A stretch of 24,208 bases of DNA from positions 1-24,208 of the forward strand of contig JAGODU010000056.1 in NCBI GenBank assembly GCA_017998095.1, read 5' to 3'. The notes beneath the pieces were generated by a model. That model had not been told where the DNA came from. It saw only the letters and a list, made by a program, of their open reading frames with translations, and ran no database searches. A program made the position numbers and the translations under genes. Positions within the stretch are counted from its first letter, which is position 1; each line of letters begins with the position of its first letter. This document shows, one piece after another, positions 1-6,409 of the stretch. The DNA comes from Prolixibacteraceae bacterium. Its GTDB lineage: Bacteria > Bacteroidota > Bacteroidia > Bacteroidales > Prolixibacteraceae.

Positions 1-33
1 CCATACGACAATTAAAAAATAAATTATTTACGT

Positions 34-681
34 ATGAAAAAAATCTTTCTTGTTGTAATAACATTACTTACGATGACAGTATCAGTCTATTCCCAGAAAA
101 ATTTCTCTTTAGGTGTATATGGTGGATATGACTACAATATGAATCATTTGGGAGGCTTAACCAACTTTACAAATAAGACTCCCGACTTTAGTATTGGTGC
201 TGACTGGGCATTTTTATTCCTTAATGAAGATTTAAGGGCCAGAATTGGTTTAGGATATTCAAATGTCAGTTTTAATCAGGATTATTCTTATGCTTCAAAT
301 AATCCATTAACTGTTGACAGGACTCATTATGTTTTCAATAATCTTAATGTTACTCCGCGTGCAGATTACAGACTGCTTAAGCTTGGCAACTTCGATCTCT
401 ATGCAAGTCTTGGTCTTGAATTGGAATTCCTTATTTATAAATATGAAGGAACATTCCTTAAGGATGGCAGCTATGATGATTCATCATTCTGGAAAAAGGA
501 CAATACTAAAACTTCAGCAGGTGCTATCGGAGGGTTGATTTTTAAATACAACTTCAACGATAAGATTGGTTTAACAATATCGCCTGATTATACTTATTTC
601 TTCAATGAATTTATTGCCATTGATAATGATCATGACTTCCAAAGGGCAAGCTTGAATATAGGTCTTGAGTGGAAATTCTAA
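34..681 (+). CDS. Small outer-membrane beta-barrel protein
   Basis: This 215-residue protein begins with a clear signal peptide (Lys-Lys, then a hydrophobic stretch to about residue 20, ending VYSQ). The rest alternates polar and aromatic residues in strand-length segments and ends ...GLEWKF, with the terminal Phe that outer-membrane barrels use for insertion. It resembles the 8-strand OmpA/OmpW-like barrels common in Bacteroidota, but I recognise no specific family and cannot name a ligand. The ATG at 34 is the only sensible start. It stands alone: a strong terminator follows 17 bp after the stop and the next gene converges on it. Barrel class is reasonably sure; function unknown. Confidence 0.75.
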   Translation: MKKIFLVVITLLTMTVSVYSQKNFSLGVYGGYDYNMNHLGGLTNFTNKTPDFSIGADWAFLFLNEDLRARIGLGYSNVSFNQDYSYASNNPLTVDRTHYVFNNLNVTPRADYRLLKLGNFDLYASLGLELEFLIYKYEGTFLKDGSYDDSSFWKKDNTKTSAGAIGGLIFKYNFNDKIGLTISPDYTYFFNEFIAIDNDHDFQRASLNIGLEWKF

Positions 682-698
682 GAGGTTAAAAATTTAAA

Positions 699-738
699 AC
701 AAAGGCTGCCTGATAATTCAGACAGCCTTTGTTTTTTT
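699..738 (+). terminator. Strong intrinsic terminator between convergent genes
   Basis: A 10-bp perfect stem (699-708 with 723-732) continues, past one C/A mismatch, into four more pairs (710-713 with 718-721) closing a TAAT loop. A run of seven T follows on the plus strand. It ends the gene at 34-681. An A/T-rich stretch on the other side may let it also serve the minus-strand operon that ends at 760. Confidence 0.85.
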
Positions 739-759
739 ATATAAGTATTGAAATAAAAA

Positions 760-1440
760 TCAAAATTTAAAATTATAATTGAAGCCTATGATGTGGGAAT
801 CAACAGGCCGGGCTACATTAAATTCGTTTTCAAACATATAAAATAAGCTTATTTCCGATGGCTTATTGATTTTATATGAAATACCACCTTTGATTCTTGA
901 TTGATTGATAATGCCCCCATTAGTATTGTTGATATGATAAAAAAACTCATACTCGGCAAAAGGGGTGAAGCGGGTTCCAAACCAATTGTAATCTATACCT
1001 ATTGAATTTCTGCTTATAAGCTTATTCATGCCCGAAGCAAAGGAAGATGACAATTCATCGAATCCATATTGAACGGCAGTCTTTATTTTCAGGTCGAAAT
1101 CATCAATGGAAGTTTTATAGCGAAGATAGGCTGAAGCCCGGTAAGCTGTGCTAAACTTTCGTACATCATTCATGTCGTGCATAAAACGACCTGAAACACC
1201 AAATCTCAAGGGCTTGATAATGTCGTACGATAAAGTAGCTTCAACAAACGAACGGTCGTATGTGGTAAGGTATTTATCGAAACGGGTTTCTACATCAACG
1301 GAGGCCGAAAGGTCATTTATTATTTCAGTTTCAGCAGAAACGGACAACCTTGCCCTGAAATCGTTTGAAAGGGCATCAGCACTATAAAAACAGAATATTA
1401 GTATCAGTGCAAGAACTGATGCTTTGAAATTTTTAATCAT
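760..1440 (-). CDS. DUF2490-family outer-membrane protein
   Basis: This 226-residue protein has a signal peptide (residues 1-23, ending YSADA) followed by beta-strand-rich sequence with the look of DUF2490: an early segment of alternating charged and hydrophobic residues, aromatic-rich strands such as FTPFAEYEFFYH, and a C-terminal Phe (...FNYNFKF). The family is predicted to form an outer-membrane barrel; its biochemical role is not established. I start it at ATG 1440 rather than the upstream TTG at 1476, because this start gives a proper signal peptide and an 8-bp overlap with the stop of the DUF4956 gene (ATGATTAA), typical of translational coupling. It is the last gene of a five-gene operon with a polyphosphate polymerase-like protein, so it may provide an outer-membrane part of that system (inference). 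Confidence 0.8.
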   Translation of the reverse strand: MIKNFKASVLALILIFCFYSADALSNDFRARLSVSAETEIINDLSASVDVETRFDKYLTTYDRSFVEATLSYDIIKPLRFGVSGRFMHDMNDVRKFSTAYRASAYLRYKTSIDDFDLKIKTAVQYGFDELSSSFASGMNKLISRNSIGIDYNWFGTRFTPFAEYEFFYHINNTNGGIINQSRIKGGISYKINKPSEISLFYMFENEFNVARPVDSHIIGFNYNFKF

Positions 1441-2092
1441 CACTATTGTCAGAAAAGGATGAGTTATCGTCGGCAAGATTCTCCTGATTGTTATTTTCGA
1501 AGTAATAGATATTTATCTTGGCAGTATCTCTAAGAAAATCAATTTTTCCAACTTCTATTTTGTTTATTTTAAGTCCGGTACGTGCTTCAATATCTTCAAT
1601 AAGCTTCTGCCTGTTTTCAGGTTTAATGAGTTCTATCTTTTCATAAGTTATCACCTTGGTTGATTCATGTTTTAAAAGTACAAACCTTTCAAGAACATAA
1701 GGCACAGCAGCAAGCAAGGCATTGGTGATGAGCAGTTCAGCATAGCTTACTTTCTTGTTAGCCAGGGCATTAATTACAGATATGCCTATAACAAGAAACA
1801 AATATGTCATCTCCTTGATAGGAATCTGCAATGTGCGGTATCTGATTATTCCGAAAATTGCAAACAAGCCTAAAGCAAATCCAAGTTCAAGTTTAACGTT
1901 ATCGAGGAGGAAGCAAATGAGGAAGATTACTGTAGAAATGAGCATGTAAGTAAAAAGGTAGTCTTTTCTTTTCCTGACTTTATAATAAATAAACCTTACA
2001 ATTATAAAAATTACAGCAAGGTTAAATGTAAAACGGATTAGTAATTCTAAAAAGTCTTCTGGATTAATGATTTTAATATTAAATAGTTCCAT
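1433..2092 (-). CDS. DUF4956 multipass membrane protein
   Basis: This 219-residue protein has about five hydrophobic segments (roughly 15-37, 46-64, 70-85, 95-115 and 118-135). The conserved glycine-rich core reads FALGLFAIFGIIRYR, then IPIKEMTYLFLVIGIS, which I recognise as DUF4956. A soluble C-terminal part of about 80 residues ends in an acidic, Asn-rich tail. DUF4956 genes commonly sit beside VTC-domain polyphosphate polymerases in bacteria, as here: the VTC gene ends 12 bp upstream. By analogy with the eukaryotic VTC complex, where the catalytic tunnel domain feeds a membrane channel, it may be a membrane anchor or translocation partner for polyphosphate; that is inference. Its stop overlaps the next ATG by 8 bp. 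Confidence 0.87.
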   Translation of the reverse strand: MELFNIKIINPEDFLELLIRFTFNLAVIFIIVRFIYYKVRKRKDYLFTYMLISTVIFLICFLLDNVKLELGFALGLFAIFGIIRYRTLQIPIKEMTYLFLVIGISVINALANKKVSYAELLITNALLAAVPYVLERFVLLKHESTKVITYEKIELIKPENRQKLIEDIEARTGLKINKIEVGKIDFLRDTAKINIYYFENNNQENLADDNSSFSDNSDD

Positions 2093-2104
2093 AACGCGAG
2101 GTTG

Positions 2105-2875
2105 TTAAATTGTAATTATTTTTTCGAGTTTCTTCATTTTCTGCTTAAACAGATTTGTCTTTACATCGGGACTAAGCATGGCAAGTCCAAAACAATACTT
2201 ACTGAACCCTGATGATTGAATTTTCATTTGGTTTAGTTTTTCAAGGAAGGGAGATTCCTTTTGATCCTTATTCCTTTTTATTTCAGCAATACAAACAGAT
2301 TTGGCTGATATACTCTTGTCATGGGTCAGATCTTTGAAGTTCAGATTATAATCAATGGTAATACGTTCGTTGAACTGTTTGCTGACAAGGGTAAGCCTGA
2401 TAAAACTATTTCCAAGCTTTGGTCCTAAATGCCCTGGGTTATATGGAGTATATTTTTCAAGGAATTTATTTCCCTGGTCTGAACAATCGAGTTGATCGGT
2501 AAACGAATGTTGAATTCTGTTCTTTATAGTCTCTTCTCTGTTGTTTTTCTTCTTTACTTCAAGGAATTCCTGATCAGAAGAAACATACTTGCGTATTCTT
2601 ACCTTATGGCGATTGAGTTTGCCGTTGTGATGAGAAGTGTACATAGTATACTTTTCAGTATCGAAATAAGTAGTTTCATATTTCTGTTCCCTGATTTCAT
2701 TGATTTCAAGTATTAAGTAATTCTCAGATGCGAATTGCAATAATTCAGGCAGGTACTTGATGTTGAAGACAAACTTGGTGTCTGTCCTTTTCATCAGCTT
2801 AACTGAATCCATCTGATCGAGGGTGACAGGATGAAATCTTTTTATAATATTTTTAATGTCACTTTCTGAATTCAT
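2105..2875 (-). CDS. VTC-domain polyphosphate polymerase-like protein
   Basis: This 256-residue protein is a triphosphate-tunnel fold with VTC (yeast Vtc4-type) features. Lys34 lies in MKRTDTKF, Arg93 and Arg95 in KVRIRKY, Glu106 and Lys108-110 in FLEVKKK, Arg160/Arg171/Asp175 in the segment FIRL...RITIDYNL, Glu198 and Lys200 in AEIK, and Lys226 in SGFSKY. These are the basic and acidic residues that line the tunnel and bind ATP, polyphosphate and metal in this family. The family makes polyphosphate from nucleoside triphosphate; activity here is inferred. Start: ATG at 2875 overlaps the previous gene by 17 bp; a GTG at 2932 would add 19 residues without family resemblance. It lies directly upstream of DUF4956, the usual bacterial partner. 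No membrane segment, so probably cytoplasmic and recruited to the membrane. Confidence 0.88.
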   Translation of the reverse strand: MNSESDIKNIIKRFHPVTLDQMDSVKLMKRTDTKFVFNIKYLPELLQFASENYLILEINEIREQKYETTYFDTEKYTMYTSHHNGKLNRHKVRIRKYVSSDQEFLEVKKKNNREETIKNRIQHSFTDQLDCSDQGNKFLEKYTPYNPGHLGPKLGNSFIRLTLVSKQFNERITIDYNLNFKDLTHDKSISAKSVCIAEIKRNKDQKESPFLEKLNQMKIQSSGFSKYCFGLAMLSPDVKTNLFKQKMKKLEKIITI

Positions 2876-3272
2876 AAGAAAAAGTTTTTTTCTTGGCAAG
2901 ACGGTTTTTACTATCGTAATAAAGTTTTTCACTACGTAATCCGTTTTGATATTTATGTTCTATTCTTTCTTTTTGTTCACCTTTGATATTCAGTTCAAGT
3001 TCTTCAATAATCATCCCTTTGCTATCATATTTATACTTAAACCAGGAGACCAAAGTAGTACCTTTATCCTTAAATTCTTTAACTTCAATAAGATCACCTG
3101 CTGCATTGAAATATTCTTCTTTATCTATATGTGGAGTCTTTTCACCGTCGGCAATGATAATTTCATTAATCTTCTTTGAAACAATACCTCTGTCAATTAC
3201 TTCCTGCTTATCCTGACCAAAAGAGAATAAAGCAAATGCGGAAAGGGTCAATAAAATTAAAATGTGTTTCAT
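2859..3272 (-). CDS. Small secreted protein with YD/MORN-like strand repeats
   Basis: This 137-residue protein has a signal peptide (residues 1-19, cleavage after FSFGQ or before). The mature part holds repeated strand motifs of the kind Tyr-x-x-xGly-x-Leu/Ile-x-Glu: EYFNAAGDLIEVKEF, KYKYDSKGMIIEELEL, HKYQNGLRSEKLYY and YYDSKNRLAKKKTF. Such repeats occur in YD/RHS-like and MORN-like secreted proteins and form an elongated beta sheet. I know no defined function. It is the second gene of the operon, 24 bp after the lipoprotein stop, and its 3' end overlaps the VTC gene start by 17 bp. It is presumably periplasmic and could be an envelope partner of the polymerase system (inference). Confidence 0.72.
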   Translation of the reverse strand: MKHILILLTLSAFALFSFGQDKQEVIDRGIVSKKINEIIIADGEKTPHIDKEEYFNAAGDLIEVKEFKDKGTTLVSWFKYKYDSKGMIIEELELNIKGEQKERIEHKYQNGLRSEKLYYDSKNRLAKKKTFSYEFRK

Positions 3273-3296
3273 AATCGGTTGATATTAAAAAAGTAG

Positions 3297-4058
3297 TTAA
3301 AGTTTTTCAATGTAAAATATATCATTAATAGAAATATCCTGATTGTTTTCGGTTATTTCAATTTCTTTTTCAATTACTTTATATGCAGTGCCTCCAGAAA
3401 CATCTTCAGAGTACATAAAGATTTTATATTTACCTTTTATAAGGTTATTGAATACAAAAGAACCGTCGGATGAAGTTCTTAACCTTTCATCATAAAACGT
3501 ATGATTTCCGTATGTGATATAAATTTCAAGTTCTTGTGCAGGAGTAATATCCTTTACTACGAGATTAGGATATTCAGACGAATTTTTATAGTTTTTTACA
3601 AATACGCGACCTGAAATTGAAGAAGTGCCCTCATTCCAATCGAGGGTCTTATAAATAACAAGATTATTCAGATACTTAGTTTCATTGCTATTCAGCTCAA
3701 TCTCCTTGACTATTTCAATGTCAACTTTGTCAGATAAAGAAGGGAGCGTGTCTTCAGAATAATAGCATACTTTATATTTTCCCGGCCACAGGTATCTGAA
3801 TTCAAAATTGCCGGTAAAGTTGGTTTCTACCTTTTCTCCAACAACAGAATCTTCTCCGAAAATTAGGAAAACATCTTCATTTTGGGCAGGCATAGCTTCT
3901 TCTGAAAGCAATAGTGAAAAATCATCATTGTAATAATTGACAACTATTTTTCCTGCTATGTGGCTGTTGCCGCCAAATCCTTCATCCTGAGAACAGGAGA
4001 TGTTAAACATTATTGATGACAGAATGATAAGAACAATAAGCAAAGAATATGACTTCAT
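3297..4058 (-). CDS. Lipoprotein with two duplicated beta-sandwich domains
   Basis: This 253-residue protein has a lipoprotein signal: a hydrophobic stretch to residue 21 and lipobox N-I-S-C with Cys22. The mature N-terminus reads C-SQDE, an acidic start like the export signals that send lipoproteins to the cell surface in Bacteroidota. Two similar domains follow (about 33-140 and 147-253). Each opens with a Gly-(Lys/Arg)-Val/Ile strand, contains a PAQxx...I/FLxFG/TYG segment, and has the motif GxFxFxxL-x-x-GKYKxxxYSED. This is the pattern of carboxypeptidase-regulatory-like/CNA-B beta sandwiches and shows an internal duplication. First gene of the five-gene operon with the VTC and DUF4956 genes; a candidate promoter lies 53-60 bp upstream. 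Substrate or partner unknown. Confidence 0.78.
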   Translation of the reverse strand: MKSYSLLIVLIILSSIMFNISCSQDEGFGGNSHIAGKIVVNYYNDDFSLLLSEEAMPAQNEDVFLIFGEDSVVGEKVETNFTGNFEFRYLWPGKYKVCYYSEDTLPSLSDKVDIEIVKEIELNSNETKYLNNLVIYKTLDWNEGTSSISGRVFVKNYKNSSEYPNLVVKDITPAQELEIYITYGNHTFYDERLRTSSDGSFVFNNLIKGKYKIFMYSEDVSGGTAYKVIEKEIEITENNQDISINDIFYIEKL

Positions 4059-4361
4059 GGTTTTGAAAATTACAATATCATTAAAATATCATTACAAAAA
4101 TTGAAAAGTTCAAATATACCTCCTTTAGACAACACAAAATAATATAAATGTCATTTTATTAAATATTTCTTGAGCATATCTTTTTGAAAAAAGAATTAAG
4201 GAAAACGTATAATTGAATTTTTTTATAAAGACCGTAAAACTTATACTTTACCCTACTTTAAGTTATATAATTTTCAAAATAATTAAATTAATCATTTTAT
4301 GGGTAGGCAATATTTTGATTTTTCCTAATTTTATGAAAAGTTTTAAAATAAAAAGAAGGAT
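4059..4361. other. Divergent AT-rich intergenic region
   Basis: This 303-bp gap separates the minus-strand VTC operon from the plus-strand DUF2891 run and must hold both promoters. Besides the minus-strand promoter candidate at 4111-4138, a plus-strand near-match to the -7 element (TAATTTTA, 4326-4333, one mismatch) lies 28 bp before the ATG at 4362. A short imperfect tandem repeat (two copies of ATATCATTA, 4076-4095) lies just upstream of the lipoprotein start. I see no RNA gene or small reading frame. Confidence 0.5.
4111..4138 (-). promoter_or_regulatory. Candidate Bacteroidota promoter of the VTC operon
   Basis: On the minus strand TATATTTG (4118-4111) matches the -7 consensus TAnnTTTG perfectly. 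TTTG at 4138-4135 could be the -33 element with a 16-bp spacer, a little shorter than usual. Transcription would start about 45 bp before the lipoprotein ATG. Confidence 0.45.
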
Positions 4362-5462
4362 ATGAAGAGGATAATTATTTTAATTACAGCAATAATACTA
4401 TCGACTACAGCTAAAATTTATTCTCAAATGCCAAATTTGCTTATTCCTCCTTTCACTTCGGAAACAGCATCTAAATTTGCAAATAAGGCTTTTACTTGCA
4501 TTTCGTCAGAATACCCAAATTACATAACACATTACCTTGCTGATAACTCGGACGTGAAAAAACCTTCAGAATTGCATCCTGCATTTTACGGTTGCTGTAT
4601 TTGGCATTCATCAGTGAGCAGTCATTGGATGTTGGTAAAGTTGCTTAACGAATATCCTGATCTTATCGACAGGGACAAGATTATAGCAGCTATTGATAAG
4701 AACCTTACTAAGAAGAATATAGAAGGTGAAGTCGTGTATTTCAAAAAAGCAGGGAGGTTAAGTTTTGAACGCCCTTACGGCTGGGCATGGCTTCTAAAGC
4801 TGGCTTCCGAATTAGTAGTTTCTGATGCTGATTATGCCAAAAGATGGTATGCCAACCTTCTGCCCCTGATAGATGAAGTTAAAAAGAGGTATTATGAATA
4901 TTTACCGTCTCTTTATTATCCTGTTAGGCATGGTGTTATGGATAATACTGCTTTTGGGATTGCATTTGCGTTAGACTATGCAAAAGCTTCTGGCGATAAA
5001 ACCTTTGAAATATTCCTGACTGAAAGAGCTAAATTTTATTATTTCAACGATAACAATATTCCTGCTAATCTGGAACCTGATGGTGACGACTTTTTCTCAC
5101 CTTCTCTTATTGAAGCCGATCTTATGAGGCGTGTACTCAGCAGGGAGCAGTTTGTTAAGTGGTTTAAAGATTTTATGCCTGAAATACCATTCTCTTTGAT
5201 TTATCCTGCTGTTGTGGTCGATCGTAACGATCCGAAAGGTATTAACCTGATAGGATTGAATCTTAGCAGAGCCTGGTGTATGTTTGAACTTGCAAAGGTT
5301 ATTCCCGATGATTCACAGACACACAGAGACTTATGGCAAGCAGGCTACAGGCATGCAGCTGAATCATTGCCCGGAGTTATGTATGAAACATCACCCAACA
5401 CACAATGGCTTACGGTATTTGCCGTTTATATGTACATGTCATTGTCGGATGTGCAACAATAA
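4362..5462 (+). CDS. DUF2891-family secreted protein
   Basis: This 366-residue protein has an N-terminal signal peptide (residues 1-21, ending KIYSQ). The DUF2891 hallmarks follow: HPAFYGCCIWHSSVSSHW (72-89), FERPYGWAWLLKL (135-147), a HGVMDNTAFG segment (190-199) and GDDFFSPSLIEADLMRR (241-257). The fold is expected to be an alpha/alpha toroid like glycoside-processing enzymes, but no enzyme activity is established for the family. The motif usually reads YGCYDWH; here Cys-Ile replaces Tyr-Asp. AAGAAGGAT just before the ATG resembles a ribosome binding site. It starts a plus-strand run that continues with DUF4268 after 11 bp. Periplasmic or exported location is inferred from the signal peptide. 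Confidence 0.85.
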   Translation: MKRIIILITAIILSTTAKIYSQMPNLLIPPFTSETASKFANKAFTCISSEYPNYITHYLADNSDVKKPSELHPAFYGCCIWHSSVSSHWMLVKLLNEYPDLIDRDKIIAAIDKNLTKKNIEGEVVYFKKAGRLSFERPYGWAWLLKLASELVVSDADYAKRWYANLLPLIDEVKKRYYEYLPSLYYPVRHGVMDNTAFGIAFALDYAKASGDKTFEIFLTERAKFYYFNDNNIPANLEPDGDDFFSPSLIEADLMRRVLSREQFVKWFKDFMPEIPFSLIYPAVVVDRNDPKGINLIGLNLSRAWCMFELAKVIPDDSQTHRDLWQAGYRHAAESLPGVMYETSPNTQWLTVFAVYMYMSLSDVQQ

Positions 5463-5473
5463 TTAATTTAGTA

Positions 5474-5926
5474 GTGTACACAAAAGAGGAAAAGAAAGAA
5501 TTAGTTACTAAATTCTGGGAAGGTTTTTCATTTTATTGCAGCTGTTTACCATATTTGCGCCGCAGGAAAAGGAAATGGCTGTTGCATCATTCAAAAGTAA
5601 GTAACGTGCGTTTAAAGTTCGATCCTGGAAGGGATAATGTTAAAGTTATCCTCGAGATATTCCATAAAGACGAAAGCAAACGTCTCGCCCAATATGAAAA
5701 AATCGAAATGTATAAAGTAATTCTCGAAGAGGGTTTTGAAAACGGACTTATTTGGGATTTTACCGGCAGACTTGAAACCGGAGAGGAAGTATGCCGTATC
5801 TATACTGAAAAAACAGGTTTGGATATGCATAAGATATCCGAATGGAAAGAGATTTATGATTTTATGGCTGAAAAAATGTACTTACTTGAAAAGAATTTTC
5901 TGCAAATACGAGAATTAATTGAATAA
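5474..5926 (+). CDS. DUF4268-family protein, GTG start
   Basis: This 150-residue soluble protein begins (V/M)YTKEEKKELVTKFWEGF, the usual DUF4268 N-terminus, and continues with LKFDPGRDNVKVILEIFHKD, a long helix, then GEEVCRIYTEKTGLDMHKISEW and a C-terminal helix. The reading frame is open back to 5405, but those codons overlap the DUF2891 gene and do not look like the family. The GTG at 5474 puts the YTKEE motif at residue 2, so I take it as the start; no ATG is available there. Molecular function of the family is unknown. Its stop overlaps the next ATG by one base (TAATG), so it is probably translationally coupled to the CYTH protein. Confidence 0.82.
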   Translation: MYTKEEKKELVTKFWEGFSFYCSCLPYLRRRKRKWLLHHSKVSNVRLKFDPGRDNVKVILEIFHKDESKRLAQYEKIEMYKVILEEGFENGLIWDFTGRLETGEEVCRIYTEKTGLDMHKISEWKEIYDFMAEKMYLLEKNFLQIRELIE

Positions 5927-6387
5927 TGGGAAAAGAAATTGAAAGGAAATATCTTGTTGATGTTGAAAAGTGGGGAGGGAAGGGAACCCCTGTTGAAATA
6001 AAGCAGGCTTATCTTTCTATCGAAAACGGAAAAATAATAAGGATCAGAACATCAGGCAAAAAGGCTTACCTTACTATTAAAGGTAATCTGATGGGTATTA
6101 CCCGCGATGAGTTTGAATATCCTGTGCCTTATGCCGATGCTCTTCAACTGATGAACTTTTCAGTTAGCTTTCCTGTTGAAAAGACAAGATATATTTTCCC
6201 CTCAGGGGAGATTAAATGGGAAATAGATGTTTTTCACGGACTTAATGATGGATTGATTATTGCTGAGGTTGAACTCACATCTGAAGATCAGGAATTTGAA
6301 AAGCCGGACTGGATATTGGAAGAGGTGAGTCACGATGAAAGGTATTTCAATTTTAATCTATCTTTGAGGCCTTTTCAGAAATGGTAA
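5926..6387 (+). CDS. CYTH-domain triphosphate tunnel protein
   Basis: This 153-residue single-domain protein opens with the CYTH signature E-I-E-R-K-Y-L (residues 4-10, ExExK). Downstream are the tunnel residues expected of the family: Arg39 and Arg41 in RIRTSGKKAYLTIKG with Lys52, KTRY in the middle, WEIDVFHG, and AEVELTSED with alternating acidic residues for metal binding. Small bacterial CYTH proteins of this size hydrolyse inorganic triphosphate or nucleoside triphosphates; some have other triphosphate substrates. Activity is inferred. It is coupled to the DUF4268 gene by a one-base overlap and followed 22 bp later by DUF3078. A second tunnel-fold enzyme, the VTC-type polymerase, lies 3 kb away on the other strand. 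Confidence 0.9.
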   Translation: MGKEIERKYLVDVEKWGGKGTPVEIKQAYLSIENGKIIRIRTSGKKAYLTIKGNLMGITRDEFEYPVPYADALQLMNFSVSFPVEKTRYIFPSGEIKWEIDVFHGLNDGLIIAEVELTSEDQEFEKPDWILEEVSHDERYFNFNLSLRPFQKW

Positions 6388-6409
6388 TATTTGATGGTTT
6401 AGTGTTTTT

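Noticed and set aside
2876..2932. GTG start at 2932 for the VTC-type protein
   Set aside because: It would overlap the preceding gene by 74 bp and add residues without family similarity; the ATG at 2875 fits.
5284..5466. Short plus-strand frame inside the end of the DUF2891 gene
   Set aside because: It is an alternate-frame shadow of conserved DUF2891 codons, with no start context or family resemblance.
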